Assembly: GCA_014058105.1 (NCBI GenBank)
Contig: JACGCM010002784.1
Location: 1,054,001 to 1,118,000 of the forward strand
Source of the DNA: Kingdonia uniflora
Taxonomy: Eukaryota > Streptophyta > Magnoliopsida > Ranunculales > Circaeasteraceae
Length of the DNA stretch: 64,000 nucleotides
Direction: 5' to 3'
Shown here: positions 45,801 to 57,038 of the stretch, piece after piece
How positions within the stretch are numbered: the stretch's first letter is position 1
Layout of the letters: every line of letters begins with the position of its first letter
Notes under the pieces: model-generated
The model's input: the letters and a program-made list of their open reading frames with translations, nothing else
Database searches by the model: none
What the model was told of the DNA's origin: nothing
Program-made: the position numbers and the translations under genes

Positions 45801-47190
45801 AGTGACTAACCATTGTTAGACTCATCTGGGTTTTTCTCTTTTGGATAAGATTTTACGCAGAGGGTAGTTGGTCACTACTCGTACAGAGTAGGCTTGAATG
45901 TACTGCCTCAATTTTTGGGAGGTGTAGACGAGATCTCAAATTAGTTTCTTGATCTTGCTATATCGGGATTCTGCTGGAGTGAGAGTTTTACTTATGAAGT
46001 ATTCAAGCTTCTCGGTCTTCTCATCAAGTCAAATGAGAATAGAACTTAATGATTATTCAGTAACTGCAAGATAAACGGTGAGCTCTTCCCCTTCGCGAGG
46101 TGTACTCATCACTGGCGGTGAACCCAAGTTAAGTTTAAGTTACTGAAATGCTGTTTCGCACTCTATTGTCCATTCGATCTCGGGGTCCTTCTTAGGTTTC
46201 TATTTTATTGTCCCCTCATGCAATAAGTTAAACAACCATCGACAGAGATCGAAAGATTTTGAAACAAAACGGATTATTGCGGCAATCTTGCCGGCTAACT
46301 TCTGGACATCTTTCTTCATTTTTGGAGAAGGCATAGATAATAATGCGCGAATACGATATAGATCAGCTTCAATACCGCGCTTGCTGATTAAGTGGCCTAA
46401 GAATTCCCTTGACTGGACTCTGAACTGACATTTGTCAGGGTTGAGTCTCACCTTGTAGAGATGGAGAATATCGAAAGTTGTGTGTAAATCTGCAATATGG
46501 TTTTCCTTCATAAGACTTTTACACAATATATCGTCTATATAGACCTCCATTATTTTTCCAAGGTGATCTTTGAACATCTGAGTCATGAATCATTGATAAG
46601 TAGCTCTAGCGTTCTTGAGACCAAATGGCATGACTTTGTAGCAGTATAAGCCATATTTTATAATTAAAGTTATTTTCTCTTGATCGTCAAGTAGCATAGG
46701 TATTTGGTTGTATCCTGACGTGCCATCTTTCATAGACAGGAGTTCATGTCCTGAAGTAGAATCGAGCAGGTTATATATGATAGGGAGTGGAAAACTATCC
46801 TTTGGAGTATGTGTGTTCAAGTCTGTAAAATCCATGCACACCCAGATCTTTTCGTTCTTCTTTGGTACTGCTGCAATATTCGATTTCCATTATGGATAAT
46901 TAGCATTTCAGATAAAACCAACTTCAATGAGTTTTTTGATTTCTTTGTTGATTTTGTCTCGTAGTCCTGGTACTAAAGTCCTCTGTTTTTGTTTGACTGC
47001 TTCGGCTTTATCCTTCAAGATGAGTTTATGACAGGCCAGATTTGGATCAATGCTCGGCATCTCGTGAAACGTCCAAGCGAAGACATTACTATTTTCCTTA
47101 AGGAACTGGATGAGAGTGTCGCACTCTGTTATGGGCAGATAAGTACCAATATATGTTCCACGCTTGGGTCTACTAATTTCAACATACTAT
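45801..47190 (-). pseudogene. Reverse transcriptase and RNase H, copy 3
   Basis: 46890-47190 is the N-terminal linker (NSNVFAWTFHEM and VKQKQRTLVP). 46590-46841 reads TPKDSFPLPIIYNLLDSTSG, GTSGYNQIPML and PFGLKNARATYQ. 46200-46586 carries YIDDILCKS (catalytic), FLGHLISKRGIEA and the RNase H connection KMKKDVQKLAGKIAAIIRF. The first RNase H is degraded to the left. Confidence 0.9.
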
Positions 47191-47199
47191 GTAGTTTTT

Positions 47200-49095
47200 G
47201 CGTTGGGCAAATGATGCCTTACAGAGTTGATTGTATAGTTCTCTGTAATGTTTCCTATCGTCTTCTATAATTACTATGCGAGTTGATGTTCGGAAGAATC
47301 TGGTCCAATGACGGCAAAAATTTTGCATGCTCGTGCAAATTTATGACTTTCTTTGATCTCGTAAACGTCACCTTCCCATTCAACAAGCTTCTTTATCTTG
47401 CATGGATAAGTTGTGGCATTAGCCGACTCGTCTTCATTTGCTTCTGTTCGACACTTTGACGATCCAAGTCTCCACAAAGTGGCAGAGTGAGATATGCTAC
47501 AAATACTTTTTGGCCGCTGGTTCCTCAACTTTTACAGCTTCTGTGGGGTTTTTGTAACTCCTATTCTTATAACTCTTCAGATCCACTATGTATTCGTGCA
47601 TTCGTCCATCTACGAAGATGTATTCTAATAACCGTTATAAGGTAAAACATTACTCTGTCTCATGATGTCGGACCTTATGGTTGATGCAGTATGGTTTGTT
47701 CTTGATTACTTGAAGGTACTGTATATTGCGAGAGAATCTTTCTTTCTATAATATAGGATTGATGCTAGATATGGTCACATTCATCTTTGGAAGATAAGGC
47801 TTCGGCAAGTTATACCCCTTTCGAGGTCGCTCGTCGTTGGATTTGGTTCGTTTCCTGTCTCCTTCTTGATCTGTTGTCTGATTAAAATCAGAATGGGTCG
47901 ATTGATCTCGAGCTATCATTGTTGATTTCTTAGGTTTTTGCCTATCATCAGATACCATTTATTCTAGGTTGATGTATCCGTTGACCTTTTCAATCATGTC
48001 TTCCAATGTTGTTGGTTTGTTGAGGACAAGGTACTCCTTCGCCCAGCCATCGATGACTAAAGCGTTGGTGAAAGCGGAAATAATGATTTTCTGGTTGAGT
48101 CGATCTACTTTTTGAGCTAACTCTAAGAAATTTTTAGTAAACGTCTCGAGCTTCTCTCTTGGCATCTATTTGAGGCTAAAAAGAGAATATAGGTCCTCCT
48201 CTTTATCTTTGTTGTGCGAGTAATTCTTGTCGAAGAGTTCGTGCAACTATTCGAAAGTTGTGATGGATTCTTCAGGCAGTGTGTAAAACTATCGTAGGGG
48301 TTCGCCTGACAAGCTAGTAGGAAAGAGCCAACATAGAATGTGGTTAGACGTGGAATGTAGACCTAGAGCATCTTGGAACTCTTGAACGTATTTTACTGGA
48401 TCAGCTTCTTTGTAATTTTGGATCTTCTGAGTATGAAACCCGGTGAGGACCTCACCATCTAATAGCTCATGGGCGATCGGGCTCTTCTATAATCTGTTGT
48501 GGATCCCTTTAGTCGGCGTATGGGCTTCGAGCAATTCTTTGATTCATTTTTTGACATGTACCTGAGTGACATATTATCGAGCTGCAGTAGTTGGTCGTGT
48601 GACGTACCCTTCTCCAGAATTGTGGTCACCACTCCCTTCACTTAAATATTCCGTTATTGGGACTCGAACTCATCGAGGTAGATTTTCAGTCTGTCTGACT
48701 CCCGCCAGGCCGCCATCTAATTCTTATTGGATCTCCTAGATCGGGATGGGCTCCATGTCCTGTTGTTGATGGTTTGGACGAAGCGCACCTCTTGCGTAAA
48801 CCTCTTTCGGAGGAGGTCCTATTATCTCATAAATGGAAATCTGTGAGCCTTCAGGTTGTACAGCTTTGTTCTTCTAGGCGGTGACATGCTGACCCTATAA
48901 AACCTTCAACGCATCCTGTACATTCGTGAGCTATTGTTCCAGGGCTGCACGTATTTCTATTTTTGAATTTAGAGTGGCCCTCAGGTCTGCTAAAGTTATG
49001 TTTTCTTTTACCTGGACGATCAGCGTACTCTGATTTACAGGTGACATTCTTAGAGAAAATGATCAGCGACGTTTGAGATAATGGATTTGAGAACA
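47200..49095 (-). pseudogene. gag region, copy 3, fused to the RT linker without a protease core
   Basis: Gag pieces include LETFTKNFLELAQKVDRLNQK and GWAKEYLVLNKPTTLEDMIEK (47959-48165). A zinc-type motif with CINHKV and HETE lies near 47680. Directly after it comes the linker with KKLVEWEGDVYEIKESHKFARACK (47274-47528), which in copy 1 lies after the protease. Only about 150 bp separate them, and I find no Asp-Thr-Gly, so the protease seems deleted. Stops throughout. Confidence 0.65.
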
Positions 49096-49099
49096 TCAA

Positions 49100-49119
49100 T
49101 TCCCTCAGACGGTGCCAAA
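49100..49119 (-). other. Primer-binding site region, copy 3
   Basis: The minus strand reads TTTGGCACCGTCTGAGGGAA immediately inside the 5' LTR, one base from the copy 2 site. Confidence 0.8.
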
Positions 49120-49685
49120 TGTAAAAGCCTAATTTGGGGATTTGGACTTAACCTTTACACCAGATACACTCAAAACGTTCAAGCACAGTAGGTAACAAAT
49201 AACAAGATGGTTTAGCGTGGAAAACCTTTGAATAGGTTAAAAACCACGACCTCTTTTGAGGATTTTGAGAAAGTGATGGTGATCTTATTGAGATTGCTAA
49301 TCTATTGCAATGAGTATTCTAAGAATGTAAGATAACGGAGTAAGAACTTTTTTGTATCGAATGTTCCGTCATTCATCTGCTGTTCTCCAGGTCTCTTTAT
49401 AGGTCCTCCAATATAACTGTTTGATGACCATAAAGTCCCTTAATGATGGACGTTACAAAGTGTGTGTGAGATATTATTTGACCAGATTATGTAACGTTCC
49501 AATCTTTCCTACATTACAATGCTCTATTGCTGACTATACGCTTTGCACAGATCAAACTGTTGGTGTAGAGGTCGAAAGTGATGTCTCGAACTGAGGATAG
49601 TTGGTCATGTCTTTAGTAGTACTTCTTGTATGCTGATGTGATCGAGGACGAAGCTTGAGTCCGAGACACGAAATAGGCTATTACA
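49120..49685 (-). repeat. 5' LTR of Tat copy 3
   Basis: 566 bp, starting TGTAATAGCCTATTTCG (minus strand from 49685) and ending GGCTTTTACA at 49120. The TATA element CCTATAAAG is near 49395-49403. It is flanked outside by GTTCT (49686-49690). Confidence 0.93.
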
Positions 49686-49690
49686 GTTCT

Positions 49691-50120
49691 CTTATCCTCT
49701 CTTAAACTGGGTTAAAGGAGAGAAGAAGTAGTTAGGTTCATCTCAGCCCAGCACAATGGATAAAAGGACTTATAATTACTGCGAGGTGTCCTAATTACCG
49801 CCCCGATTTTGGGCGGTAATCACAATACCGCGCGGTAATCAAAAGTATACCAAACTTAATATTTTTTTTAGTGTGAGGGGCTCACACTCAATTGAGTTCT
49901 GGCAACGCCAGTTCAGCCCAAACTCATTTTTGAACTGCTGAAAGACATTTGGGTTTGAATTTTGGTTTGGTCTGACAAAACAAACCCAACCCAAACTCAT
50001 TTTCAAACTGCTAGAGATGCTCTCAGTACAATTAAGCCACCTTTTCAATTTAAATGGTTCGAACTCCCCTGCACATTCTTAAAATCCATTTTCCTCCTAA
50101 AATGAAGGTATCCAACACCT
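49691..50120. other. Right remainder of the PMD element and flank
   Basis: No gene seen. It contains the right terminal inverted repeat of the proposed PMD element (ending 50022) and repeated cccaaactcattttt(g/c)aactgct blocks at about 49917 and 49991. Confidence 0.4.
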
Positions 50121-50792
50121 GGGGGCTATTTGACAATGACTATTGTAATTGATTATCAAGCACAAATGCCATAAATCATTAACAGAATTGATTATAGAAA
50201 GTTTGTAAGATGTTTGGCAATGATTATGTGAATGCAAAATGATTAATGAGAATTGAAAAAACTGTTTTTTTAGAAGTAGAAAATAGTTGTTTTTCCAATT
50301 AGAAAAGTTAATTATTGTTGTCGTTGTCGGGATTTTGAATTTCAGATTTCAGATTTGCAATAATCGAATGAGGGGGAAAATCGTCAAACAAATTTATTTT
50401 TTTCTCCCTCTCTTCAATTTCAAACTTGGGAATTATAGTTTTCTCGAACCCCATTATAGATCTAGAAGAGTTTCAGATCACCGCGTATTATATATCTTTC
50501 TCTCTTTCTTTCATTCTCTCTCTCTCTCTCTCCCCCCCCCCCCATGAACGATGAAGTTGATACGACAAAATATATTATTTTGTTGTGAGAAGGGTACATC
50601 ATAATATGATGGTCTAATGTTTTACTTTTCTTGTGAGGACAAAATATTAGATATGATGAGCCCGTAATCATTTTTTTATTTTGGGTGATTGCTAACCATA
50701 TTCTCGCAATAGATTATCTTCAAATTGCTTCTCTTAATATCATTTCTAAAAATAAAAGTACTGTTTTCTAGAATCGTTGCCAAACGGCCCCC
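50121..50792. mobile_element. MITE with gggggc(c)gtttg(g)caa ends
   Basis: The left end gggggctatttgacaatgac pairs with the right end, whose reverse complement is gggggccgtttggcaacgat. There is no coding capacity. The interior carries a (CT)n run followed by 12 C (50512-50543). The target duplication is not visible, so the superfamily is open. Confidence 0.6.
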
Positions 50793-50920
50793 TAACTATG
50801 TTTCAACTTTTATTTATGAGATTTTTTCTGTCTAAAAAAGTGAAATAAGTTTTGGAACTTCAGACTAACTCAATATATTAGATCTAATTGCCAAATATGA
50901 AATGTTGTTTCTTAAAACTA

Positions 50921-51760
50921 GGGGTAAGCACAAACCGACAGAACCAAATTGGCCTGAACCGAATTGACAACTGATCGGGTCTGTTTTTTGAAAGAGTTGG
51001 ACTCGGTAAGGCTTTCGATTACAAAACCCTGATTTAGGTTAGCACGGTTTTCAATTTTCAGTTTGGGTTTTGGTTTTTCAAAATCGTTGAAATCGAATGG
51101 ACTTTAACTAACCTCTTTTAAAAACTTAATCGTAGAGAAAGAAATGGAGAATTAGAGAAAACTTAAAAAAGAGAGGGAGAGAAAAAAAATTCAGATAAGA
51201 GAAAGAACTCCTCAAGCCCAACTCTTTGTCATCGATTATCTTTAATTCATGGTGTGGTGTGATTAGGGTTTAGTTTGAAGCCCGTCATTGTGTGTTTGAT
51301 CAGAGTGGTTGGATGGATATGGGATTATACTTGATGGTTGATGATAGAGATCATCAAGAAAGAAAGATTTAGATATAGTAATTTTGGGGTGGTGAAGGTT
51401 GGATGTATGTTTGTGTCTTCAAAGATCATTATGGGTGTTGTTTGGGTTGAAATTACACTACAAATCTATGTAATAAGAAGATCAAATTAGTAGTTTGTTC
51501 TATTTGATTAAGAACATCTGTATAATTGTGCCTTAATTTCTTCTCTTGAATTTGTGTATTTTGATAAAAAGGTATGATAATTTGTAAACCCGACCCAATC
51601 CAAAAATCGGTTTAGTTTTAGTTTACTCAGATAATTTTTAGGTCAGTTCGGGTCAAATTTTGACCTAAATTGGTTCGGGTTCGGTTCCCTATTTTAGAAA
51701 TCGACCTAGGTCAATTCGGGTTTAGTTTTGATTAAAACCCAACCTGTGCTTGGCCTTACA
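50921..51760. mobile_element. hAT-type non-autonomous element with 8-bp target duplication
   Basis: TAAAACTA occurs at 50913-50920 and again at 51761-51768. The ends ggggtaagcacaaaccg and, inverted, gtaaggccaagcacaggttg share an aagcaca core. The subterminal parts are rich in gaaccgaat/ttcgggt words. An 8-bp duplication is the hAT signature. No transposase is present. Confidence 0.65.
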
Positions 51761-51768
51761 TAAAACTA

Positions 51769-52068
51769 AGTAGAGAAAGGCAGTATACTATCGGCATACA
51801 TCTTCATGACATTTGTACACATTTTGTGGATTGTTAACAAGCACACATTCACTTCTCTTAATGTCACCCACAGGTTATGGGACATTGTGGACATTTATTT
51901 CCTTCCTTCTTCAATTATCTTGGTTTCAAAAATTTAACATCTTAGTCATATAGGGCAGCAGTATTAGTAAGTTATAGTTGCAGCTGATGGTGGTTTAATA
52001 TTTTCCTGCAGCCCAGTTGCTCACTTGAATGAAGTCCAAAAGCCAAGTATGAGAAGTACATAACTTTA
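51769..52068. other. Unassigned segment
   Basis: No gene, terminus or repeat recognised. Confidence 0.35.
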
Positions 52069-52465
52069 TCTATCTATCTATACGATTAAGCCAATGACCC
52101 CTAGACTGTTCATGGAATGTTCATGGTTCACCGTCCTCTTTTTTGGTGGTCCCACCAACCAATAATAAAGTAACGCGTGTACAACTTTGTTAGTCTACTA
52201 AACTTTCTCTGTATGAATCCCCGAAATTAAGGAGTTACAGCTATTCAGCAAATATCAAATTACATCTCTCTTGAAGAGAACATCTCCAATTGCACCCTTT
52301 TGGAAAGGAAGTAACTCTTTTCAAAACCCATTGAAATACTTGTTACGCCTTTCCATCAAAACCTTCATACCGATAAGTTTATTTTACCCTCCTCTGTCTC
52401 TTCATCACTCGCAACTCAAGAACGTGGAATCATAATTCATACTTTTTCTCTCTCACTCTCTCTGC

Positions 52466-52510
<45 letters not shown>

Positions 52511-53153
52511 GATGTAAACTGGGTTGATTACTACTTCTATGCGTTCAAAACATACTCTATCCAAAGGCCTTCTAAAGTGGTAATGAATTTGAATCGTAGA
52601 TCTTCAGGGAACTACTGCATTCATGAAGGTTATCGTGAATGATTTAAAGAAGATTTAGTCATTATGGATTGATTTTTAGGAAAAGATGGGTTATTTATTC
52701 GCCAGTTTATCGGCGTTCCTACCACAATAAGGATGATCTATTATGCCAATTACAGAGCTCATCCAAACATTGCATCGAAATGGTGCAAAACCTATATCAA
52801 CTTCATCTGTCGGGTTGTTTATATTTATATAAAGATGGACATTAGTTACTTTGATAATTCCCAATTCAGTCATTGCTCCAAAATTGGTACATATTTACTA
52901 TTTTTTATTTGCTTAATTTTTTATGATAACGATTTAATATAATTTAGTTGTCACTTTGATGTTTTTCTTTCAGTTACTCCGTTCAGGAAAAAGCATTCAA
53001 TCCGCTAATCCTATAGTTCTTTTTCCTTTACCAGTCTCTTCTGACCACCAATGTACAAAATTCAGTTAATTGGAAACGAAAATGCTAATTTTAAAGATAA
53101 GAAAATGTTTAAGAAAGAATGTTGCACGCGCATCGTGCGTGCTACTTTACTAG
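52069..53153 (+). mobile_element. Helitron-like non-autonomous element
   Basis: The 3' end has a short hairpin (gcacgc-gcatcgt-gcgtgc, 53124-53142) followed eight bases on by CTAG at 53150-53153 and then T. This is the Helitron terminal signature with A/T insertion. The 5' end is placed at tctatctatctatacgattaag, which starts with TC after an A. The tcta repeat makes the exact base ambiguous (52069, 52073 or 52077). There is no Rep/helicase gene. A (TA)21 microsatellite lies at 52468-52509. Confidence 0.6.
52468..52509. repeat. (TA)21 microsatellite
   Basis: Forty-two bases of perfect TA repeat, following a CT-rich run. Confidence 0.98.
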
Positions 53154-53817
53154 TATTATTAAAAGGGATTTATAGTGAAGCGACAAAATAGTGAGAACAC
53201 ATATATAAGGATTGGTTATTATGGAAACATGAAAAGTGAGCGAACATAACATACTAACTTTTGATATATATGGTTTCATCAAAGATGACGGAAATACCTT
53301 CAATAATTTTGAGTGACAACAATTTCAGAATTTGGTAGGGCTAGACGCATCTTCACCTAAAAGAGTGAGAACACAACTTCAAAATTTGGGAAAAACTAAC
53401 TTAGTTAGGGGGATATTAGTATCAAAGATGATAAAAGTACTTTTAGTTAGCTTAGGCTAGATTAATATCCTTTATTCCAAACTGTTGTCGTTCGGCTAAG
53501 GTTTATAATGGTTATGTTCCCTACATATATGTTGTAGAAAATAAATATGCAATCATTGTATGAGTTTTATGGATATATATGTATCCACAAATTTACCTAA
53601 TGAAAAATATGGACAATTATATTTACAACTTCAAATAAAAGTTGGGGTCTTAGATTTGGAATTTTATTCATAAATAAATACAATGTATCAAATAGGGTCA
53701 TTGGGTTTTCTAGGATTCAAACATTCCTATTTTGCAACTATAAATTCGCTAGAACTTTTGGACTAAAATTTATTCATCTAAAATTGAATAAAATGTTAAT
53801 TATACTCATTAAGGGAG
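53154..53817. other. Unassigned AT-rich DNA
   Basis: No gene or repeat recognised. Confidence 0.35.
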
Positions 53818-54222
53818 AGGATCTATGGACACTTCCTTATGAGACACTCACCTAGATACTGAATTATAAGAAACATATAAAAATGCTTTAAGAGGATTTT
53901 TCTTTATGGATATTATCTTATTATCATATAAGATCATCCTTACAAATAATTAAGTTAATTTGATAATTTTATCAGCACTAAAAATAAATTAGACATATAA
54001 CATATTATTCTCATTTTAAGTTGTCAATTTTATATAAATTTTGACATTATGTTTTATGATGTTGAAATGTCAAAATGGCCTGATAAATTTCAAGTATGAT
54101 CTCAATGAAAAATATATCATATTCATTCGAATAAAAGTTATTTAATCATCTTTAAATAGGTTATAATGATTGAGTGTCTAGGTGAATGTTTCAAAAGAGA
54201 GTGTTCACATGTCCACTCATGT
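53818..54222. mobile_element. MITE with about 40-bp inverted ends
   Basis: The left end (catctatggacactt...gagacactcacctagatact) is an inverted match of the right end (tgtctaggtgaatgtttcaaaagagagtgttcacatgtcc), with several mismatches. The interior is AT-rich with no coding capacity. The start of the 135-codon ORF at 54182 falls inside it, which argues against that ORF. Confidence 0.5.
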
Positions 54223-54720
54223 AATTTGGTTATTTTTGTGCTTCAAACCCCCTGTACTCTTTAGAGATTATCTTTTTGAGTTCCTTACTATGGTAATCTA
54301 TTGTTTTATTATATTTTATATTCTCTCATTCATGATTCATGTGCAAGGATATATGAAAAAAAGTTCTTTAGTGCAACTTATTAAACATTCTACGGGATTG
54401 GCATGTGGTATGCAATGGAGACGAATGGTTCAAACTACTAATAAGTGTCCTCGGCTCCATATATGTGTGTATAGTGATCTGCCTAAAATAGATTACAGAT
54501 GGGGGATTTTTGCATTTTTTCTGCTGTTTTTTCTGAATTTGATCTGTACTCGAACGATTTATTTTTTCAGATTTGTGTGCCTATTGTAAGAACCTATATT
54601 AGGTGCTCAAATTTAGTTTCTCAGACCAAAGATAAGCAGAATACTAGACAATAAACAAGTAGCATCGAACAAAAACAAAAGGTTTTTTCGTTATTTTTCT
54701 GCTATTCTAAGGGCAATTTG
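54223..54720. other. Unassigned DNA
   Basis: The only long frame (54182-54589, plus strand) is rich in Phe/Leu/Ile, has no recognised motif and begins in a MITE arm. I do not call it a gene. Confidence 0.35.
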
Positions 54721-54918
54721 GGAAGAAAAAATTCACTCAGAATCAGACTCAGCAGTAAGTTGGCTTATTGGGGCAGACTCTGAGTGACCCAAATAACTGG
54801 CTCTGACTCCACTTAGCCATTGAGTGAGAGAAAAACAAATGCTTCTAAGTGACCAAATCATTGACTCCACTCAGAGTCAGACGACTGAGTGGAGTCAGCC
54901 CAAAAAACAAACGCCACC
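54721..54918. mobile_element. PIF/Harbinger-type terminal fragment (gactca-rich)
   Basis: The right end reads ccaaaaaacaaacgccacc followed by TTA (54919-54921). Reversed it starts ggtggcgtttgttttttgg. This resembles the left terminus at 56629 (gagtgtttgttttttgtc), which is preceded by TTA. Both continue into repeats of gactcagac/gtctgagtc words. TTA duplications are typical of PIF/Harbinger. The left end of this fragment is unclear. Confidence 0.5.
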
Positions 54919-54921
54919 TTA

Positions 54922-55559
54922 GTTAACTTGATACATTAGAGTTTCCATATGTATTAACTACATTCTTCTTGACTCTTGGAATCTTCAACAACCATTTCTA
55001 GCAATAAATAATAGTTATCTTGTTTGGAAAAGATAATTTTTGTCTCTTTCCTTCATGTTCTTTAGAAGAAAATGGTAAAAACAAGGTCTCAGACATGCTG
55101 TGATAATCCACAATACGATTGAGATGCTTTTAGTTAGTAGAGAAATACGAAGAGCACCAAAATTAGGAAAAATAAAGTTTCAATTGCTTGAAAAATGAAG
55201 TAATTATAAAGAATCACTCCAAAACCCTAGGCTTCTCTCAGGATTCTTTCAGATCTAACATAAGAAAAAATGATAACCTAAGTCCCATTTTTATAGAGGG
55301 AACTCGAAATTATTAAATAGAATGTATCTCGAGGCAAAATAATGCCTGAGAATTAAAACACCACCAAAGTCGTTCGAATGAACTAGGGAGTCGTTCTAAC
55401 GACTTTATGACTAATTGGTATAAACCCTAGAAAAGTCGACTGATCGTTCGAACGAAACCCAACTCGTTCGAACAAAATATGGCTCTGGGCCAAAATTCCA
55501 GATGACATGATAGCTAATTCAAACGACACTCAACTTCGTTCGAACGGCTTTGACAAATC
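54922..55559. other. Unassigned DNA
   Basis: No gene seen. A gttcgaacgaa/gttcgaacgac-type word recurs at about 55372-55550 (gtcgttcgaatgaac, gtcgttctaacgac, atcgttcgaacgaaa, ctcgttcgaacaaa, attcaaacgacac, cgttcgaacggc), forming a short palindromic repeat cluster. Confidence 0.45.
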
Positions 55560-56524
55560 TTCAAATTAATCTAGATCTTCCTGGATCATGGCTCCCTCCT
55601 TTAGGAGCCTTGAGTTCCTGCTCAAGCTGGAACTGGAGAGGTGGGAATGCAGCACTGCTCATTACCCTGCTATACCACTTCGACGTACGAGGTAGCTGAC
55701 CCTTCTTCCCAATACGAAACGACTCAAAATGAACACATGTCTTGCCTGGTAGTAGCTTTTGGCAAAACATACTACGCCCTTGAGGAAGATCATATCCTGC
55801 AACATATCATAACGTAACAAAGGGTTGTATCTGCATAGAAACCAACATAGCAAAAGTAGTTGGTAATGGGGGTCGAGATAACCTATCAGCCAATTTGTTA
55901 TCCACTCCCTTCTTATACTGTATAATCAAGGGAAATTATTGGAGATATGACAGCCCCTTTATCTGGTGAGTTTACTATAGCTTGGACTGTGTAGCAAAAA
56001 ACTGGAACGGTTTGTGATCAGTATGTACCACAACCTCTTCTTACAACTTCCCCAAATCGGTTTGTTACCTAAAAAAAATTGTCATTGGAGACAACACTCG
56101 AGCCGATGTACCCTCTTGAACCGGTCACACCAATAACACAAACTTGCCGTTCGCATTAACTAACCACTTTACCTGAGTCGCCATTACCAAATTTGGCGTA
56201 GTGACATGCTCTTTACAAGTATTGATATGGAACTATTTTCCCTCCTTTGCAAGATGTTACTTGCGTGCTCTACGGTAATGAATCGCATCTCGGTCCCAAA
56301 AATAAAGGCTACCCAAGATGACCTGACACACATCCAAAGGAACCACCTCATACGTCACCTCATCAATAAACTTCTCAGAAATTGCAAACTTGAATGTACA
56401 CTGCTTCGTGATCATCACATCCGCATCACTTTGAATCCACCCCAAACCATATGGCTTAGGATGAACTGCAGTCGTCAAACCCATCTTCTTCACCAGCGTC
56501 TAAGAAATCAATTTTTTCTGACTA
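55560..56524 (-). pseudogene. Ty3/gypsy protease fragment of a different lineage
   Basis: The frame 56257-56493 reads KKMGLTTAVHPKPYGLGWIQ, QCTFKFAISEKFIDEVTYEV, PLDVCQVILGSLYFWDRDA. This is the body of a plant gypsy retropepsin downstream of its D-S/T-G site. Reading upstream, GSQKKLIS then runs straight into the ctgagt repeat at 56525, so the fragment is cut at or next to the catalytic Asp. Left of 56250 the frames are broken (55561-55853 open but unrecognised). It is not related in sequence to the Tat protease of copies 1 and 2. Confidence 0.7.
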
Positions 56525-56628
56525 CCCGGATGTCTGAGTCTGAGTCTGAGTGAGTCTGAGTCTAAGTCTGAGTCTGAGTCTGAGTTTGAGTCCACTTAGA
56601 AGCATTCACTAGCTGAGTGGAAGCCTTA
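56525..56628. repeat. gagtct hexamer-rich subterminal segment
   Basis: ctgagtctgagtctgagtgagtctgagtc continues to gagtccacttagaagcattcac. This is related in inverse orientation to 54830-54900 (aaatgcttctaagtg, gactccactcag). It is likely the end of a Harbinger-type MITE that abuts TTA at 56626-56628. Confidence 0.5.
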
Positions 56629-56711
56629 GAGTGTTTGTTTTTTGTCTAAGTCTGAGTCTGAATGAGTGTTAAAATAGATAAAAGACCAAAATACCCTTAT
56701 CAATTTATAAG

Positions 56712-56905
56712 GAACCACCACCCCTTCGTCAGCGCAACATCAACACCACATATACATAACAAACGCATAGGAAAGAACTTATATATATAACAAACATATT
56801 TACATAAAAACCCTTTCGTCAGCGCAACGTCAACACCACATATACATAACAAACATATAGGAAAGAACCTATATATATAGCAAACATAAATACATTGAAA
56901 ATGAC
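56712..56905. repeat. Two tandem units of about 90 bp
   Basis: cttcgtcagcgcaacatcaacaccacata at about 56723 recurs at about 56813 with few changes, each followed by tacataacaaac and ggaaagaac. It lies between the Harbinger terminus and the MYB-like gene. Confidence 0.8.
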
Positions 56906-57038
56906 CTGTATATATAGTAAACACAAATACATAAATACTTAAAATCAAATAATTTTAACATTGGTTTGAAGTTAATACAAATAAGGCAAATATCATTATC
57001 TTAAGAGCTATTACAAATACGCAAACAAATAATTCCAA

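Larger units (their letters stand above)
34890..49685 (-). mobile_element. Complete Tat/Ogre-lineage gypsy retrotransposon, copy 3 (14.8 kb)
   Basis: The ends are TGTAATAGCC (34890) and GGCTATTACA (49685), flanked by GTTCT on both sides (34885-34889 and 49686-49690), a perfect 5-bp target duplication. Minus-strand order is 5' LTR, PBS, gag, RT, RNase H, second RNase H, integrase, 45-bp tandem array, antisense genes, polypurine tract, 3' LTR. The protease core is not found. The LTRs differ at roughly one base in nine, so this is an old copy. Confidence 0.95.
31653..50022. mobile_element. Probable TIR transposon carrying a plant mobile domain gene, split by Tat copy 3
   Basis: The left end gagcatctccagcaattg (31653) pairs with the right end, whose reverse complement is gagcatctctagcagtttg (ending at 50022). 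Both sides then share a subterminal tcaaac...ctttt/ctttcagcagtt block. Removing copy 3 and one GTTCT leaves about 3.6 kb. No matching target duplication is evident outside the ends, so this remains a hypothesis. Such gagcatctcca ends are common on plant MULE- and MITE-type elements. Confidence 0.45.

Noticed and set aside
31640..50032. Target duplication around the PMD element
   Set aside because: The 9 bases on the left (ttttacttt) and right (tcagtacaa) do not match, nor do 3-bp or 8-bp versions.
54182..54589. 135-codon plus-strand ORF
   Set aside because: It begins inside a MITE arm, is dominated by Phe/Leu/Ile from AT-rich DNA, and contains no known motif.
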